Of a DNA stretch of 64,000 nt, positions 13,179 through 24,819 are shown one piece after another. Within the stretch, counting starts at the first letter, position 1, and each line of letters starts with the position of its first letter. Source of the DNA: Gerris lacustris (lineage: Eukaryota; Arthropoda; Insecta; Hemiptera; Gerridae); the NCBI GenBank assembly GCA_951217055.1, contig OX578284.1, forward strand, positions 28,298,187-28,362,186, in the 5' to 3' direction. A program made the translations under genes and the position numbers. The notes under the pieces are model-generated. The model was not told the origin of the DNA, did no database searches, and was given only the letters and a program-made list of their open reading frames with translations.

Positions 13179-15059
13179 GTATGGATTTTGATAAATACTA
13201 GCTATTTTTCTAACGGGGGTTGTCCTTTATTTCTGTTGATTTTAATTTCTGTTTATTTAGTAAAAATTCTATCAATTGTGGACACTTTCAACAACACCTT
13301 AATTTAAATAACTTCCTTTAAAAATTAACTTACTTTAATGGCCAGTAGGCTGATTCTTATTCTATTTTCTCCAAAACTGACTAGTCCGAACTGCAAATCT
13401 GAGTTTGTTATCTCTTTATGTCCACTGTATCAGCCACGGGTAGACTTGGGTGTTCACTGTGGTCACAGTTTTGTCTGCTTTCTTTAATTCACTGCTCAAC
13501 CTCTCTTCCCAAATAGGGAGTTAATGGATAGTTTTTTAGAGTAAAGTTATTGATAGTTCCGAATCAATTAATTATTTTTTATTCTAGGCAGCATGTATGC
13601 AGATATGTCCCGCCAATATTTCTGTCATAATATAGCTCTAAACTTGTAAACCTTTGTGCTACATGAGAACTACTCAATTAACTTTTTCAAACTCAAAACA
13701 TTTACTCTAGATGGAAAGCGGGAAGTTGCAGGAGGCAGTAGTTGCAATACTGACCATATTGCCAGGCTATACAAAAATATTGCTGGGCCATAAGAACATA
13801 TGTCCGGCAATGTAGCTTGGCTATTTATGCCCACCAAACATCGCCGTAAAATGTTCCTTGTTTACAAGCCCCAGCTTTTGCATCTTAAACTATGATCTCA
13901 GAAGTGTTTTAAAACCAGTAAATTGAGCACCAGGAATAGAGGAAAGGGTAGGAAATCCCTTGAGAATAATCAGGAGTTAAAAAAAAATACTCTAAAACTC
14001 ACCATGTGTTGAAATATGTCGAGGCAAATCTGAAATATTTTGAGAAAATTTGGAAAAATTATTTACCATTGCATCAGGTCTTTATGAAAAGGGTGAAAAG
14101 AGGTTAAGATTTCGACTCTATTAACTGCTACAGGGGAGGAGACGTTTAGAAATATAGATAAAAGACAATAAACGAAAGGTTTTACTGTTTATTTTGATTT
14201 TTGAAGTGGATGGATGAAGTTAAAACGTTATCTGCAAAATAATCAATTGTAATATGTAAACGGAATTTCTACGGTACAAACTTCTTAAATTCTAAGTTCA
14301 AACATGTTACATGGAGTCCACACCACCAACAAGGACACGGCAAGTCAGAGGTTGCTGAAAAATTGAAAAAATAAAATCTAATAATGAAGGCAGTGGATAA
14401 TGGAGATGAGCTCACAAAGCTAGACATAGAAACACTCCTAATAAATTAAATGATAGTCTAGTTGAACGATTGATGAGTGTAGATAAGCTGTGATATTCCA
14501 AGTGTCGATCTGTATTTGACTCCGGTACAAGAAAAAAAGGTCAAAGAAGAAATACAAAAGAATAGAGAGTATTTTAGCAAGTACTGTAATAGAAAAGCTT
14601 TGAAGCATAAAAAGAAAATAATCAAAAAAGCAAATAAGATATACTTTAAAAAGAATCTAGGAGATAAGAGACAGCATGAAATGAAAATAGTAGGAATAGA
14701 AGAAGAGAGGTGTTATGAGGTTGAAAAGTAAGATGGTGGAAGGTTAGGGAGACGGAATCAGATTCATATATTAAGAGAAAACAAAGAATTGAGGATGTTA
14801 TAGAGTAGGTTACATTCGTATAGGTTATGTTATTTTTGTTTTGTTTACTCTTTGAATTAAAGACTTGATTCTTGTGTTAGATTTTGTATTTTAAAATAGT
14901 AACTATCCCTTAAAGTAAAAGATATTTCTGATACCACTCTTATACTAATCTTACTTATATCTATACAATATTTCGTTGTGTTTTCCATATGATAATTGTT
15001 TTATTTTTCACGATTAAATAAATCTATTACCTACTCATCATTTTATCAAAATTTACTAT
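13179..15059. other. Mostly anonymous DNA with a lysine-rich open frame
   Basis: A 71-codon open frame at 14516-14731 (plus) contains the stretches VKEEIQKNREYFSKY and KKIIKKANKIYFKK. Its composition and the unusually stop-free upstream sequence hint at a retroelement ORF remnant, but I recognise no domain and there is no good start context. At 13725-13830 'gcgggaagttgcagg' and 'ttgccaggct' faintly resemble repeat J. Nothing else is supported. Confidence 0.3.
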
Positions 15060-15833
15060 AATTGAAGGTTTTTGGGGTAGCGCCCCCAAGTTTAGAGCTG
15101 AAGTTTACTTCTCGATTTCGCCTCGGGGTATGGTTTTTCTAAACGTGTATGTCAAATATCAATGAGATCAGCCTAGAAGTTTAGATTTGCATAGATGACA
15201 GATACAAGACTACACAGTACAAACAGATATAGTTTAAAAAAAAAATGTTTTTTCGAACCTTAAAACGTGTGTCTCAAAATCAAATTTTCCCCATTACAAT
15301 ACATTCTCTGCTACAAACAGGAAAAAGTAAATAGGTCTTTATAGTTTCATAAACACAGCGTAACTTTGACCCAGCCAAGGACTAGATGTGAGTGAATTAT
15401 CGCTGTCAGAGCGCGGTCTAACCGCGGCCCCTGTTACCGTGTGTATTAAGTTATGGCAGCCAGTCAGACTGCGGTTCAAAATAACCTTAACGAGGTTTTG
15501 ACTGTCCGGTTTTTCACTGTTCGATCTGTACCTTTGCCAAATTCCGCCTTGGCTTTAAGTAAAAATAATTATTTATCAGAGCATTTAATAGGTGTTATTT
15601 TTGAGTAAATATTAGAAACGTTTATGGTAAAATGGTAATAGAATAATGTAATTGGTAAATTTTCTTTAATTTCATTTTTTTTTTCATTTATCTTTAATGA
15701 ATGTGTTAGTTACTAATACGTTATTACTTTTATCTACGATTAATACGAAATATAAACATTAAATATCTGTTTAGATGCGTAGAAAGTGATTATGTACGTA
15801 CTTGTATTCATTGCGCATGCGCGTCTCATAGTT
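15060..15833. other. Anonymous DNA with a moderately GC-rich core
   Basis: Around 15095-15130 there is a TCTCGATTTCGCCTCGGGG phrase like the hairpin tips of the fold-back elements described elsewhere. Around 15395-15545 the sequence is less AT-rich (CAGAGCGCGGTCTAACCGCGG contains a CCGCGG palindrome), but no ORF or splice pair is convincing. Confidence 0.35.
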
Positions 15834-15889
15834 CTGAAGAATTCCTCTTCTTTACCATGCTAGCGCGGTAAAGAAGAGGAATTCTTCAG
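15834..15889. repeat. Perfect 23-base-arm hairpin
   Basis: Arms 15834-15856 and 15867-15889 are exact reverse complements beginning CTGAAGAATTCC, with a 10-base loop ATGCTAGCGC. The inner part (TTCTTTACC...GGTAAAGAA) is the same as in the two long hairpins at 40115-40212 and 40639-40738, so it appears to belong to the same element group. Perfect arms suggest recent origin or gene-conversion-like correction. Confidence 0.85.
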
Positions 15890-16165
15890 CTTTACGCACG
15901 ATTAGCGAGTTTGTTTACATTTAACAAAACTAATTTGCTATTTTTTTTATTAAAGTACCTGTTTATATCGAGTTTTTAGTGAAAAACAATGAATGAATCA
16001 AGTGGCTTTGACGAAAATGTAGAGTAATACTCCTCCAGAAATAATTTATTCGGCAAAAGAATACAACTCAAGATTAATGCCATCTTTATCAAGAGAAGAG
16101 ATATACGAACTTACATACAGCAAGTTTATTTTTTTCTGTATTTATTATTTAAATCTAACAATCGT

Positions 16166-16315
16166 AGATAAAGTACGGTACGCAACTCGTGCGAAAACGG
16201 CATTTTGCATTGCTCGTGTGGTTTTACTACCCTCGCTGTCGCTCGGGTGCAAACTCCACACTCGCATGCAAAATGCTACTTTCCGCACTCGACGCGTAAT
16301 GTACTATTACTCTTG
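16166..16315. mobile_element. Fold-back element with CCCTCGCTGTCGCTCGGG tip
   Basis: Imperfect inverted arms: left GCATTTTGCAT-GCTCGTGTGG and right CCACACTCGC-ATGCAAAATGC, extended outward by CGCAACTCGTGCG versus CGCACTCGACGCG. The centre is a CCCTCGCTGTCGCTCGGG hairpin. It overlaps a 109-codon open frame at 16077-16406, which I regard as a by-product of the inverted repeat. Confidence 0.7.
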
Positions 16316-16578
16316 TTTGCAATCTACGTTTTACATGATTTTCAATAGAAAAACTCTTTTGAATAGTGGACACTATTTTATTTTTAGATGTTTTATTCCT
16401 CTATAGAGAAGTTTCACTGTATTTGATGTTAAATTTAGAGCAGTGGAAAGTCAGCTTTCGACCAAAAGTAATTATTTATTAAACCCTATATGTACATATA
16501 TATAAATAAACTTATCGAATTTTTCTATTTGCTCCTATAAACTCCTCTTTTTTCGTTGAAGAATTGTAATTCCATTAA

Positions 16579-16582
<4 letters not shown>

Positions 16583-16663
<81 letters not shown>
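16583..16663. repeat. (TA)n microsatellite
   Basis: About 40 uninterrupted TA units. It is separated from a second (AT)n block by roughly 95 bases that include a (CA)n run, so the two blocks could pair across the spacer. Confidence 0.97.
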
Positions 16664-16665
<2 letters not shown>

Positions 16666-16755
16666 CTGGACATGGCTCGTAGAATAAAATTTTTTGGAAA
16701 TCAATCCAAGAAAATCAACTACACACACACACACATAAAAAAAAAAATAAAAAAT

Positions 16756-16861
<106 letters not shown>

Positions 16862-16869
16862 AAATAAGT

Positions 16870-17744
16870 TGTTAAGAGTTAAAATTAGCGAGTAACTCAT
16901 ATTTATAACAATGCTTTTTTAGCGGTCATTATCCTGTGTAAATATTTACTAACCGCTGAACTTATTGACTGATATTTTTACCTCGTTGAATTAAATATTG
17001 ACATACCCGTGATGGTTAATTGAATATTAAAGCAATCATGGTTTTATTTTGTAACCCGTTTATATTTTGACTTGAAAGAAAAAGTTTTTACGCATTCCCT
17101 TTGTAATCTCACTAGACTAAAGCCTCATGGCTTTTTCTTTAATCCCTCTTCAAACCTTAATTTAATAAAATATTGCTTTTTGTGAAGAAAAAAGAGAAAG
17201 AGTTGTTTATAAATGTTTCTTTTTGAGTTAAATTCATTTTTTAACTTCTCTTTTTTATTATTTAGTAAATTTGATTACCAAAATTAGATTTGTAACCGTT
17301 CAAACATACGCTTGGGCACTGATTTCTTAGGGTTCAAGTATATACTAACTATCCTTTTATCGTTAAGTATATACTACAAAGAATCAATAATAATAAGCTA
17401 TAAATATGGTATTAATATACATTATACAAAACAAATCCGCTTAAGTCGTGTACGTTGTTGGTTGACAGAATAAAGTTGCTAACAACTTTTAATAATCTGT
17501 GTAACGCATTTAGAGAAGAATTTTATTTGGAGTTTGATGAAAATTTGCACACTAAACCTTCAAAACAAGAAGGTGGTTGCTAATATTGTAACGCCGTCAT
17601 CTTCAAGCTAATGATAAATACAAATTTATATTTTGAAGTAACTTATATCTTATCATATTTTCTTAGCTTGATTTTAACATTAATATTTGGTAGCATACAC
17701 TCTATAACTTCTTCATATTGTTAATTTTTTAGCGAGATACGTAG
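16870..17744. other. Anonymous AT-rich DNA
   Basis: No gene seen. At about 17530-17590 the phrase 'gatgaaaatttgcacactaaaccttca' resembles 62937-62970, suggesting another low-copy dispersed repeat. Confidence 0.35.
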
Positions 17745-17900
17745 GGTAGGTTTCCCTTACCTTGGACACTTGGCAAAAAACAAGTATAGCTGACAACTAT
17801 ATATAGATAGATAGGTATAGATGGTTAAAGCGGGAAGGTTGTTAAAATAGTTTTGCCAGACTCCGCTCTTATAACAGAAAAATTCCTATTTCCTCTGGAA
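17745..17900 (+). repeat. Dispersed repeat J, copy 2
   Basis: Matches 8915-9080 through TTACCTTGGACACTTGGCAAAA, GCGGGAAGGTTGTTAAAATAG, TTGCCAGACTCCGCT and the following CCTATTTCC segment. Non-coding. Confidence 0.55.
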
Positions 17901-18024
17901 TTGTGGTGGAGGCTGGAGGCGTAGCCATTTTTACTTTTTGATTAGTGAAACGCATTTTAAAGATACTATGCAATTAAGGGGATCGAAACAGGTCCATGAA
18001 ATGCGAATTAGAAGTTTTCCACAT

Positions 18025-18245
18025 GACTGCTTTTGATGCCTGCTCCCCCTGTCATTCCTTGAGTGCATTACGGTCTTAAGTTGGCCGGAAGAGGGGTGTT
18101 CCTCTTATGGTTTCCCCTAGCAAATAGGAAAAGAACGGAATCTTTATGAAGACAAGGGAAAATAATTAAAGAGTGTTAGGGTTTTTATGGTTGATGTGTG
18201 CAAGATAATTTTCCTCCGTGACAACACCCCTCGAGGGTCTAGAAC
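18025..18245 (+). repeat. Local repeat K, copy 1
   Basis: Shares GAAGAGGGGTGT, GGTTTCCCC.AGCAAA.AG.AAAAGAA and a downstream ACACCCC with the segment at 18765-18925, about 740 bases away in the same orientation. Moderately diverged, non-coding. Confidence 0.4.
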
Positions 18246-18308
18246 TTACAAATAAAAAAAGGGTTTTTACATCTTTCGTTTTAGATATAAGCATACTTTT
18301 TTATGGAA

Positions 18309-18500
18309 TACTTTCGGAAGCATATGATCATTCTGAAGAACTTTTTTTATAGCTCTAAATTCTCAATTACCTCGACGGAAGAGAATATTTTTGGTCTCGT
18401 GTCTGTCTGTTGGTTGGTCGGTCCGTTGTTGAACATTATTGTGAACAACCATATCTTAGAAACAACTTGTCTGATTTTAATTAAATATGATTAGTATGTC
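18309..18500 (+). repeat. Dispersed repeat E, 5' fragment
   Basis: Starts with CTTTCGGAAGCATATGATCATTCTGAAGAAC and continues through a GTGTCTGTCTGTTGG segment to 'aaccatatcttag', matching the left third of repeat E. It then ends without the right terminus. Confidence 0.6.
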
Positions 18501-18764
18501 AAGATTAGTGAACAGATTGCCCATAATAATTTTATTCATATTAATAAATTTTAAAGTCACACATTTTATTAATAATCTTAAATAAAATTAAGTGTGATAT
18601 TAGTAGGAATATCTTCAGGAGGTTTAAAAACAAGCACTTATGCAATGCGATAATTTAAAACCAGTCACTATGAGAAATGAGATTAATACTCAATAATTTT
18701 CTAATATTTATATTCCGTTGTTCCTTAAGCTGGTTAAGGAATATGTTTGAATATTTTTTCACAT

Positions 18765-18925
18765 GGTTGAAACTGATTGCCTCGCACCCACCCTTTCTCA
18801 GATTGCATTATAGAAATAGAAACCAGTGAGGCAGAAGTGGGGTGTCACTTGTCTGATTTCCCCAGCAAACAGAAAAAGAAGGCAATCCCTAAGCAATTAT
18901 TTTGTCACCCCACACTAGGCTCAAG
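18765..18925 (+). repeat. Local repeat K, copy 2
   Basis: See the copy at 18025-18245. Shared phrases include GAAGTGGGGTGTCAC and TTTCCCCAGCAAACAG followed by an A-rich segment and CACCCCACAC. Confidence 0.4.
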
Positions 18926-19121
18926 TACTATAGGGGTAATTTAGGTTGGGTATTCCTCAATATTATTTTAGGTCCTTTCCCTCTCGATAGAATATCTTTT
19001 GCAAGCTATCCAATGATTGTGGTAACCATGTGTACTAATATTTATAGCAAATAAGACTCAAAGAGAAAAAATAGGTTTATTTACCGTCAAGCGAGTGAAT
19101 AAAAACCTCAATTGCTAATAT

Positions 19122-19814
19122 TAGGGTCCGTAGGCAAAACCAAGGACCCTTATATTTTCCTGCGTGTGTCTGTCCGTCCGTCCTGTCGCCTGCTTTCATG
19201 GCTACACATTTCGTCCGATCACTTTGAAATTTGGCATGTATGTGTCTTATACCTGCATATTTTAAAAATATAGCGACTTAAAACAAATATTTTTCAAAAC
19301 AATTAGGGTAAAAAAACTTAAGGGTTAAAATTTGATTATTTTTTTTCGACACCGTGAGGGGTATCATATGAAAGGGTACCTCGAGCTGATTACAAAAATA
19401 TATAATTCTTTGGTTATAACTTTGATAGGGCGAGCGTAGGCCAGTTTGAAGTGGGTGTGAAACGTGTCCCCCCCCCCCCCCCCCCCTCTATCTCGCATAT
19501 GTGAAGTGCAAAAAATCTGAAAAAATTCTTGAACATTCTTCAACCAAAATTAAAGATACCAATTTTTGGAAATTTCGAAAAAAATATTTTATTTTATTTT
19601 ATTGACCAAATACGTTTTTTTTATAATTATGGTCTTTTCTATGTATTTATATGTTTGTAGTCCGGTTCAGTGGCAAACAAATACTTTATCGGAAGTTTGT
19701 TTATGTGTTTTGAGAATATCAGACCCATAGGATAATTCAAAGAAGCTTTTTAGCATTTTAAAAAACACCATCAATAGGGAAATACTTAAACTATACAGTG
19801 TGGCCTACGGACCC
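19122..19814. mobile_element. Non-autonomous element with AGGGTCCGTAGGC termini
   Basis: The left end AGGGTCCGTAGGC is mirrored by GCCTACGGACCCT at the right end, giving 13-base perfect terminal inverted repeats about 690 bases apart. The interior holds a GTCTGTCCGTCCGTCC tract, 'gaaatttggcat' and a 19-base poly-C run at 19468-19486. There is no transposase. No target-site duplication is obvious, so the superfamily cannot be set. The window's first 340 bases look like a relative. Confidence 0.7.
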
Positions 19815-20529
19815 TCGCTGTATGCTGACTAGCACGCACTTGACCTGTTTATTATTTATAAATTGATTCTAAAGTATTAACGCTTAATAAATGGTAGAGT
19901 GAAATATAGTATACGAGTAGATAAAAAACACTTTATGCAAACTTAGTCATAATTCAGTGATCAACTAAAGTGGTAAAAACAGTTTAGTATTAAACATTAG
20001 TTATTGTTATTTTTTGACACTAAACTGATCAATGTTCCTCCTTGAGTTATTTACTACTTGCTGAAGTACCCGGCGACAGTGGCCTTCCTCTTGTTTTAAA
20101 GGCCAAGTGTGCTACAAATCATAAAGCTCGAAATAAACTGTAGATTTGGATAACAAACAAACTTATTAACCATAAGTCAAATATATAATATTTAGTCCTA
20201 AATGGGATATCAGGTTGTAGCAAACTTAATTTCTAAATGTCACTTATTTTGTTCTTTATGAGTTTAACTAAGTTTAAATAGTATCTCTTTTTATATTTAG
20301 CTTGGTTCCATAACTATAACCATGCTAAATATAATTACGAGTATATTTCTGTGTTTAGTGTCAATATTTATTTAATTTACAACTTATACGTCGTTGATTA
20401 TTTCACTTTTTATTAGCGAATATGAAGTCTTATTTTTCCCTCACTATATCTATACTGACCCCACTCTTTATATCGTAGCGTTTGTTGAAGAAACTATTAA
20501 TTTGGTTTTTTTTTATTTCCTTCTATAAA
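19815..20529. other. Anonymous DNA with a short 'ctgaagtacccggcg' repeat fragment
   Basis: At 20056-20100 the phrase TTGCTGAAGTACCCGGCGAC resembles the start of the repeat at 44020. No gene is seen. Confidence 0.35.
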
Positions 20530-21060
20530 TTCTAATATATTCAGCATTTAACCTCCTTCTTTACGTTTACCAACTCCGAACCTTCCTAATGCCACGAAGT
20601 CTCTTCAATTCCTTACTTAAGAATTTTGATCACACAGAAGTTGCATTTGCAAATATCCTCCTTTAGAGCTAACAGCATAATGTTGTACGCTTCCATGTTC
20701 AAGAGTCTTTAGCGTCAGATAAGTGTAAACCTGAATAACCTTCATACGGCTTTTCCCTTTTTCTTCGCTAATTTTACAAATAATTCTCCATATTTGACGC
20801 GATTAATCCTTGTAAGAGCGTGTGTTCTTTTTCTACTTGTTTACGATGTAGCCTCTTTCTCTTTAAGGTCCTTCACCGTTGAAGTAGGCCTTTTTATGTC
20901 GTTCTTTTATATACTTGCAAGTGCATTTCACTACCTCTCCGTTCTCTAAGTCCTAATAATATCCCATTCCACGTTTCTGCATTCTTCTAAAATCTCTTGG
21001 AGTTTAGCGTTGTCTTTAAGTCTTTAGCAGTTGTATGTGTAGATAGTTTAAGTTGAATCT
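20530..21060 (-). pseudogene. Decayed RTE-like LINE endonuclease domain
   Basis: Read on the minus strand, pieces of an apurinic-type endonuclease of a non-LTR retrotransposon appear in order, each in a different frame. First comes an N-terminal LEECRNVEWDII (family form like 'L...ikWDIIgl'). A GYIVNK block and VKLAKKKGK follow, then the conserved core MKVIQVYT. Last is ALGRFGVGKRKEGG, corresponding to the family's 'G..G.GeRNerG'. Stops (for example after DIIRT and within the GYIVNK region) and frame changes show it is dead. In life this domain nicks target DNA for reverse transcription. The match is from memory of the RTE/craniofacial-development-protein-2-like family, so a search should confirm the clade. 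Confidence 0.65.
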
Positions 21061-22342
21061 TTGTAATCCTCTTCCAGTAGATCCTTTATTTTCCTTGGGT
21101 GCTTAGTTACCTTTCCACTCTCGGTTGTTACTATCCGCTCTCTTCTGCTTAATCTTGTTGGTCGAGCTTAATTCGGTTCCTAAGGCATTTTTCAAAACAC
21201 GTTCAAATAAACACCCCAGTAGGATCTCATTATTTCATACTCATTCTTTCAGTAATGGGAAGTGAGGAAAATATGTGCCGCTCTAAGTTGTAGACAATTT
21301 GACAAGTTGACATTCCTATTGCTTTTTCATAATGTTCGTAATAAAAGAAAGAGCTAATGTAAAGTTGAAGTTAGTATATATAATATCTAGTAATAACACA
21401 GTCTTCAGTAGAATATGAGGGAGCATCTTAAAATGGTGAAATGAAGAGATATAAGTCAAAATATGTTAAATACTAAGATTAAAATCACAATTTAATTTAA
21501 TATTAGTTTTCTCTCGCATAGAGTTGTTGCTTGCTTTGATATGTTTTATTTTACCCAAAACTGCCTTTTCTCTCTTCGACTTTTATGTATAACAGCGTAT
21601 GAAACGCTTATTCCCTTCTTTTTAAGAAACATATATTTTTATATATTTTTTGAAGTGATAAAGAAGGGGCTCTAAAGTTTTGGGAAGATTACATCAACTG
21701 AACTTAGAACATAGAAAAACATCCAAGGAGTGAGTTTGAGATGAGGTTTTTTAAGGGAAAAGGTTAGCATTATATATGAGGACATAAAACCTTGGGACAG
21801 TGGAACATAAAACTTTTTTCTTTAAGAAGTAACAAACTGCTGGAAAGAGTGTAATAAGGTTCTTACCCTTTTCTCTTGCTTCCCTCAGACCTTGATGAGC
21901 CGGAAAATAGTCTACTAGCACAAATACAACATTTACTATCTTCTAAAATTATAAACGTGGCAAAAAGAGAAACAACTTAATCAAATCAAGGTGTTAAAAC
22001 ATTATTAGATAATGGTAATAACTGAGGACATCTACTATCTTCTAAAATTATAAACGCGGCAAGAAGAAAAATACTTAATCAAATGTTAAACATTATTATG
22101 GACATTGTGGAACTGTGTTGATAACTAAAAACAAATTTTAAAGAAAACAAACTAATTTTATTTAATATTCGTTTCGTCTAGCCATCAGGGTGCTATATTC
22201 AAATCGATCTGTATTTAATCTTTCATTTATTTAACTAATCCTTTACTAATATCGTAAGAGCGTAGTGTAAGAAATATAAAAGACTATGTTTTGTAAGGAT
22301 AACATGCTATTATATTTATAGAAAGAAAGAAAATATCGTCTC
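21061..22342. other. Anonymous DNA with a local duplication
   Basis: The left part may still belong to the RTE remnant. At 21934-21975 and 22029-22070 the phrase ACTATCTTCTAAAATTATAAACG, GGCAA.AAG is repeated with an offset of about 94 bases, followed in both by 'cttaatcaaat' and 'aaacattatta'. This is a local tandem duplication. No gene is seen. Confidence 0.4.
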
Positions 22343-22610
22343 CCAATTTATGCGAAACATAGCTTCCTCACGTCCTATTATTGGCACATGAGATTTTAAC
22401 AAATGGCCACATGAGATTTTAATTCGTTTCGATTCCCACTGGGGTCATACATATATATTAAAATGTATCAAATTTGCTTTTTTGATAGTTGCTTTTTTAT
22501 TTGATAGTTGAAATCAATAAGGGACCAACATTTGGTTTATGACGTACCATCCAAATTTCGTTAAAATCGGACGAGTAGTTTTAAAGGTAATGCTGGTTAG
22601 AAAAGTTGAT
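22343..22610 (-). repeat. Dispersed repeat E, internally deleted copy
   Basis: Starts with the reverse complement of the family's right end (ACATAGCTTCCTCACGTCC) and later contains 'gacgtaccatccaaatttcgttaaaatcgg', the family's conserved core in reverse orientation. About half of the interior is missing or replaced. Confidence 0.6.
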
Positions 22611-22639
22611 TGAAAGCAATATACATATAAGTAAACAGT

Positions 22640-22690
22640 TTTACACCCGAGCTTACCAAAGGTAACGGAAGCATGGTAATAATTCTGAAG
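22640..22690 (+). repeat. Repeat E terminal hairpin fragment
   Basis: CCGAGCTTACCAAAGGTAACGG followed by AAGC and 'attctgaagg' is the left terminal hairpin of repeat E in plus orientation, abutting a minus-orientation copy. Confidence 0.55.
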
Positions 22691-22753
22691 GTAAAATTTT
22701 GTTTATCACTCCGCAATTAAAAAATTCTAAATTATTGCATAGTTTACAAAATC

Positions 22754-22885
22754 GTGTAATCTATTCTAACCTCTCGTAGCTGTCAGTGGTCGTCGTAAAA
22801 TTTCTGAAATTAAATTTTCTTTTCGAATTTTGCCAACAAAATGTATCCTTGTAAATCTTGGAATTAATTGATTTTTTGTCTACCC
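22754..22885 (+). repeat. Dispersed repeat I, copy 1
   Basis: Shares TCTATTCTAACCT, GTGGTCGTCGTAAAATTTC, TTTTCGAATTTTGCC and CTTGTAAATCTTGGAAT in order with copies at 25511-25650 and 34267-34420. Non-coding. Boundaries are approximate. Confidence 0.6.
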
Positions 22886-23064
22886 TACAGCGAAGTTTTG
22901 GTCGTGCAGGCCAGCGGGGCCTTGAAGTAGCCACAGATCCAAGGAGACAGGAGGAGGTACAGGGTTGCAACCGAGCTCTCTCTCGGGTAGCTCTCTCTAC
23001 CCCTACCTCTACGGAATATTTTCCTTTTAAAATTAAATAATTTAAATGGAAATAACCTCACTGA

Positions 23065-23150
23065 CCTATCTCTTGTTGTTGTTGTTTAAAATTTTGTTTA
23101 TATGTTACCGCCAAAATGTAACAGATATGTAGCGATTTATCGGATAATTC
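23065..23150 (+). repeat. Dispersed repeat I, short diverged copy
   Basis: Contains 'tgttaccgccaaaatg' and 'tatgtagcgatttatcg', corresponding to the 'gccgccaaaatatcgcc...ttgatatatcg' part of the copy at 34267-34420. Confidence 0.35.
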
Positions 23151-23349
23151 AAACGATTTTGTAAAACTAATGCCTGATTATTGTCTTCGGAAATACATAA
23201 AATTTCAGATAGTCTGGAAGTTGGTCAATTCTAAGATACAACATTTTTCCCGGACAAAAATGTAAAGTTAATTAAAAAAGCTTGTAACAAACAAAACAAT
23301 TTTGCTATTCTCATATACGTTAAAGCAAAACATTATTTTTATACGTTTT

Positions 23350-23395
23350 AGGATGTGAGAAAGCTATGTGCCACACTAATTTACAGACTTTATAA
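23350..23395 (+). repeat. Repeat E right-end fragment
   Basis: GGATGTGAGAAAGCTATGTG followed by CCACACTAATTTACAGAC is the right terminus of repeat E without the rest of the element. Confidence 0.55.
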
Positions 23396-23679
23396 TATGG
23401 TTTATTTAAAATCCACTTCCTAGCAAGTAATAATAATCAATATTATTTTATTTTCAGTAGGGACGAAAAGTAACTTTTCAGGACTAGTTTATAGGTAATA
23501 ATGTTGGTAATTTCATCCCTGTTCTTAAAAACGGGATTATAATCCACATTCGCCAATCTAATTATTTTGTAAATACTAGAGAATAAATAACAAATGCAGT
23601 GAATTGGTTAAAATCAGGTTGCCAACACTGCTTTTAAACTCCCAGCTGTATTGCGAGTCATTCTACGATGTTTTGTTTA

Positions 23680-23986
23680 CTTTAGTTTAGCTTTCTTTGA
23701 ACTAAATTAGTAGTACTTCCTACTAGAACGGGTAGGACGAACCACTTGTTCGAACCTTGCAATTAGGCCATCACTTAGGCCCTTTTTACGCCCCGCGGTA
23801 GAGAGTTCCAGCCACTTCACACATCATACATATGTACATTTGTACCGCCGAAGCGAGTATGATGTGATCAATAGTGAGCCATATAAATCAGAGTGTCACG
23901 GCGAGGAATCGAACCCCGTCTCGTTCCACTCAAGATTCAGTGATGGCCGAGCAGACGTGGTTTAACCCGCTCGGCCACGCTGGCTC
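23680..23986 (-). mobile_element. tRNA-derived SINE S2, copy 1
   Basis: On the minus strand it begins GAGCCAGCGTGGCCGAGCGG, an A-box typical of class II (Ser/Leu-like) tRNAs. A long variable-arm-like region follows, then the B-box GGGGTTCGATTCC. The tRNA-unrelated body includes 'tgatttatatggctcac' and GTGGCTGGAACTCTCTA, and the tail ends in 'agctaaactaaa'. The copy at 27891-28160 has the same head, body and tail. The copy depends on an active LINE for movement; it encodes no protein. Confidence 0.8.
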
Positions 23987-23999
23987 TCTCTGAACTAAA

Positions 24000-24185
24000 T
24001 TAAGTATTTTCTTCCCTGAACTCAAAAGGTAGGGAGAAAAAGTAAAAGTGTAAGTTTAATTCCCTCGGCTTCGCCTCGGGATTTAGAGACCATGGTTCCT
24101 TCGGCTTCGCCTCAAGAACCAACTTATTCGCTCAGGGAATAATGGCTTACTTTACTCCCTAGGTGCATAAATAACTATTTAAAAA
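24000..24185. mobile_element. Fold-back element related to family F
   Basis: Contains two hairpins with TCGGCTTCGCCTCGG-type stems (24064-24080 and about 24097-24117) and an outer pair GGTAGGGAG / CTCCCTA. It ends with 'cataaataactatt', the reverse complement of the AATAGTTATTTATG terminus of the larger elements at 36786-37787 and 58568-59386. Non-coding. Probably an internally deleted member of that group. Confidence 0.55.
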
Positions 24186-24189
24186 AAAC

Positions 24190-24800
24190 AAAAAAAACGC
24201 AGATATGTAAGTTAAGAACAAAGTTATATTTGTAACAAAATTTTATTTAATAATTTTCATCTGACACTATTACATTCAAAGCAACAATAGTAGTAAATTT
24301 ATATAATGCATTATTTCCCATTTATCCTTTCGTGATAAAATTTTCTATTAAAATAATAATTTGCTTATACCAAACAATACTCTTTTGATGAAATTATTAT
24401 CTTTCACGGTTTTTAATAGTTGATACACAAAATTATCTTAGTAGTTAGAAGTAATAAATGTAACTGATTTGCATATTATATTTTTTTTATGATGGATTTT
24501 TATATTTTTTATTTTTTTATTTTAGCTTTTTATTACCTGGAATATTAAATTTTTATTCTATACAGCTAGATAAGATAAATCTATTTATTGGAATTATATG
24601 AAACCTGGTTAGGATTTAAACTCTATAGGTTAATCGATCGACATGGAGCTTAGTCGGATATAAATATATAATTTCATTCTCATAAATAAATGAATTAATT
24701 TAAATTTTAAAAATGAGTTTAAGCCTCATAAATTACTTGTTTTCGATAACTTAAATTGATCGATTTTAATTTAGTAAAAGTGCCGTAAACACGAATTTTA
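24190..24800. other. Anonymous AT-rich DNA
   Basis: I see no ORF or RNA gene. At about 24608-24660 a reversed 'ggatttaaactctataggttaatcgatcg' is only vaguely tRNA-like. Confidence 0.35.
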
Positions 24801-24819
24801 TATGGATCAGAAGATTGTC

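Noticed and set aside
16077..16406. 109-codon open frame with cysteine-rich stretch
   Set aside because: It is the translation of a fold-back element; GC-rich arms reduce stop codons by composition.
22761..23040. Overlapping sense and antisense open frames around 22858-22970
   Set aside because: They overlap dispersed repeat I and have no domain similarity or splice context.
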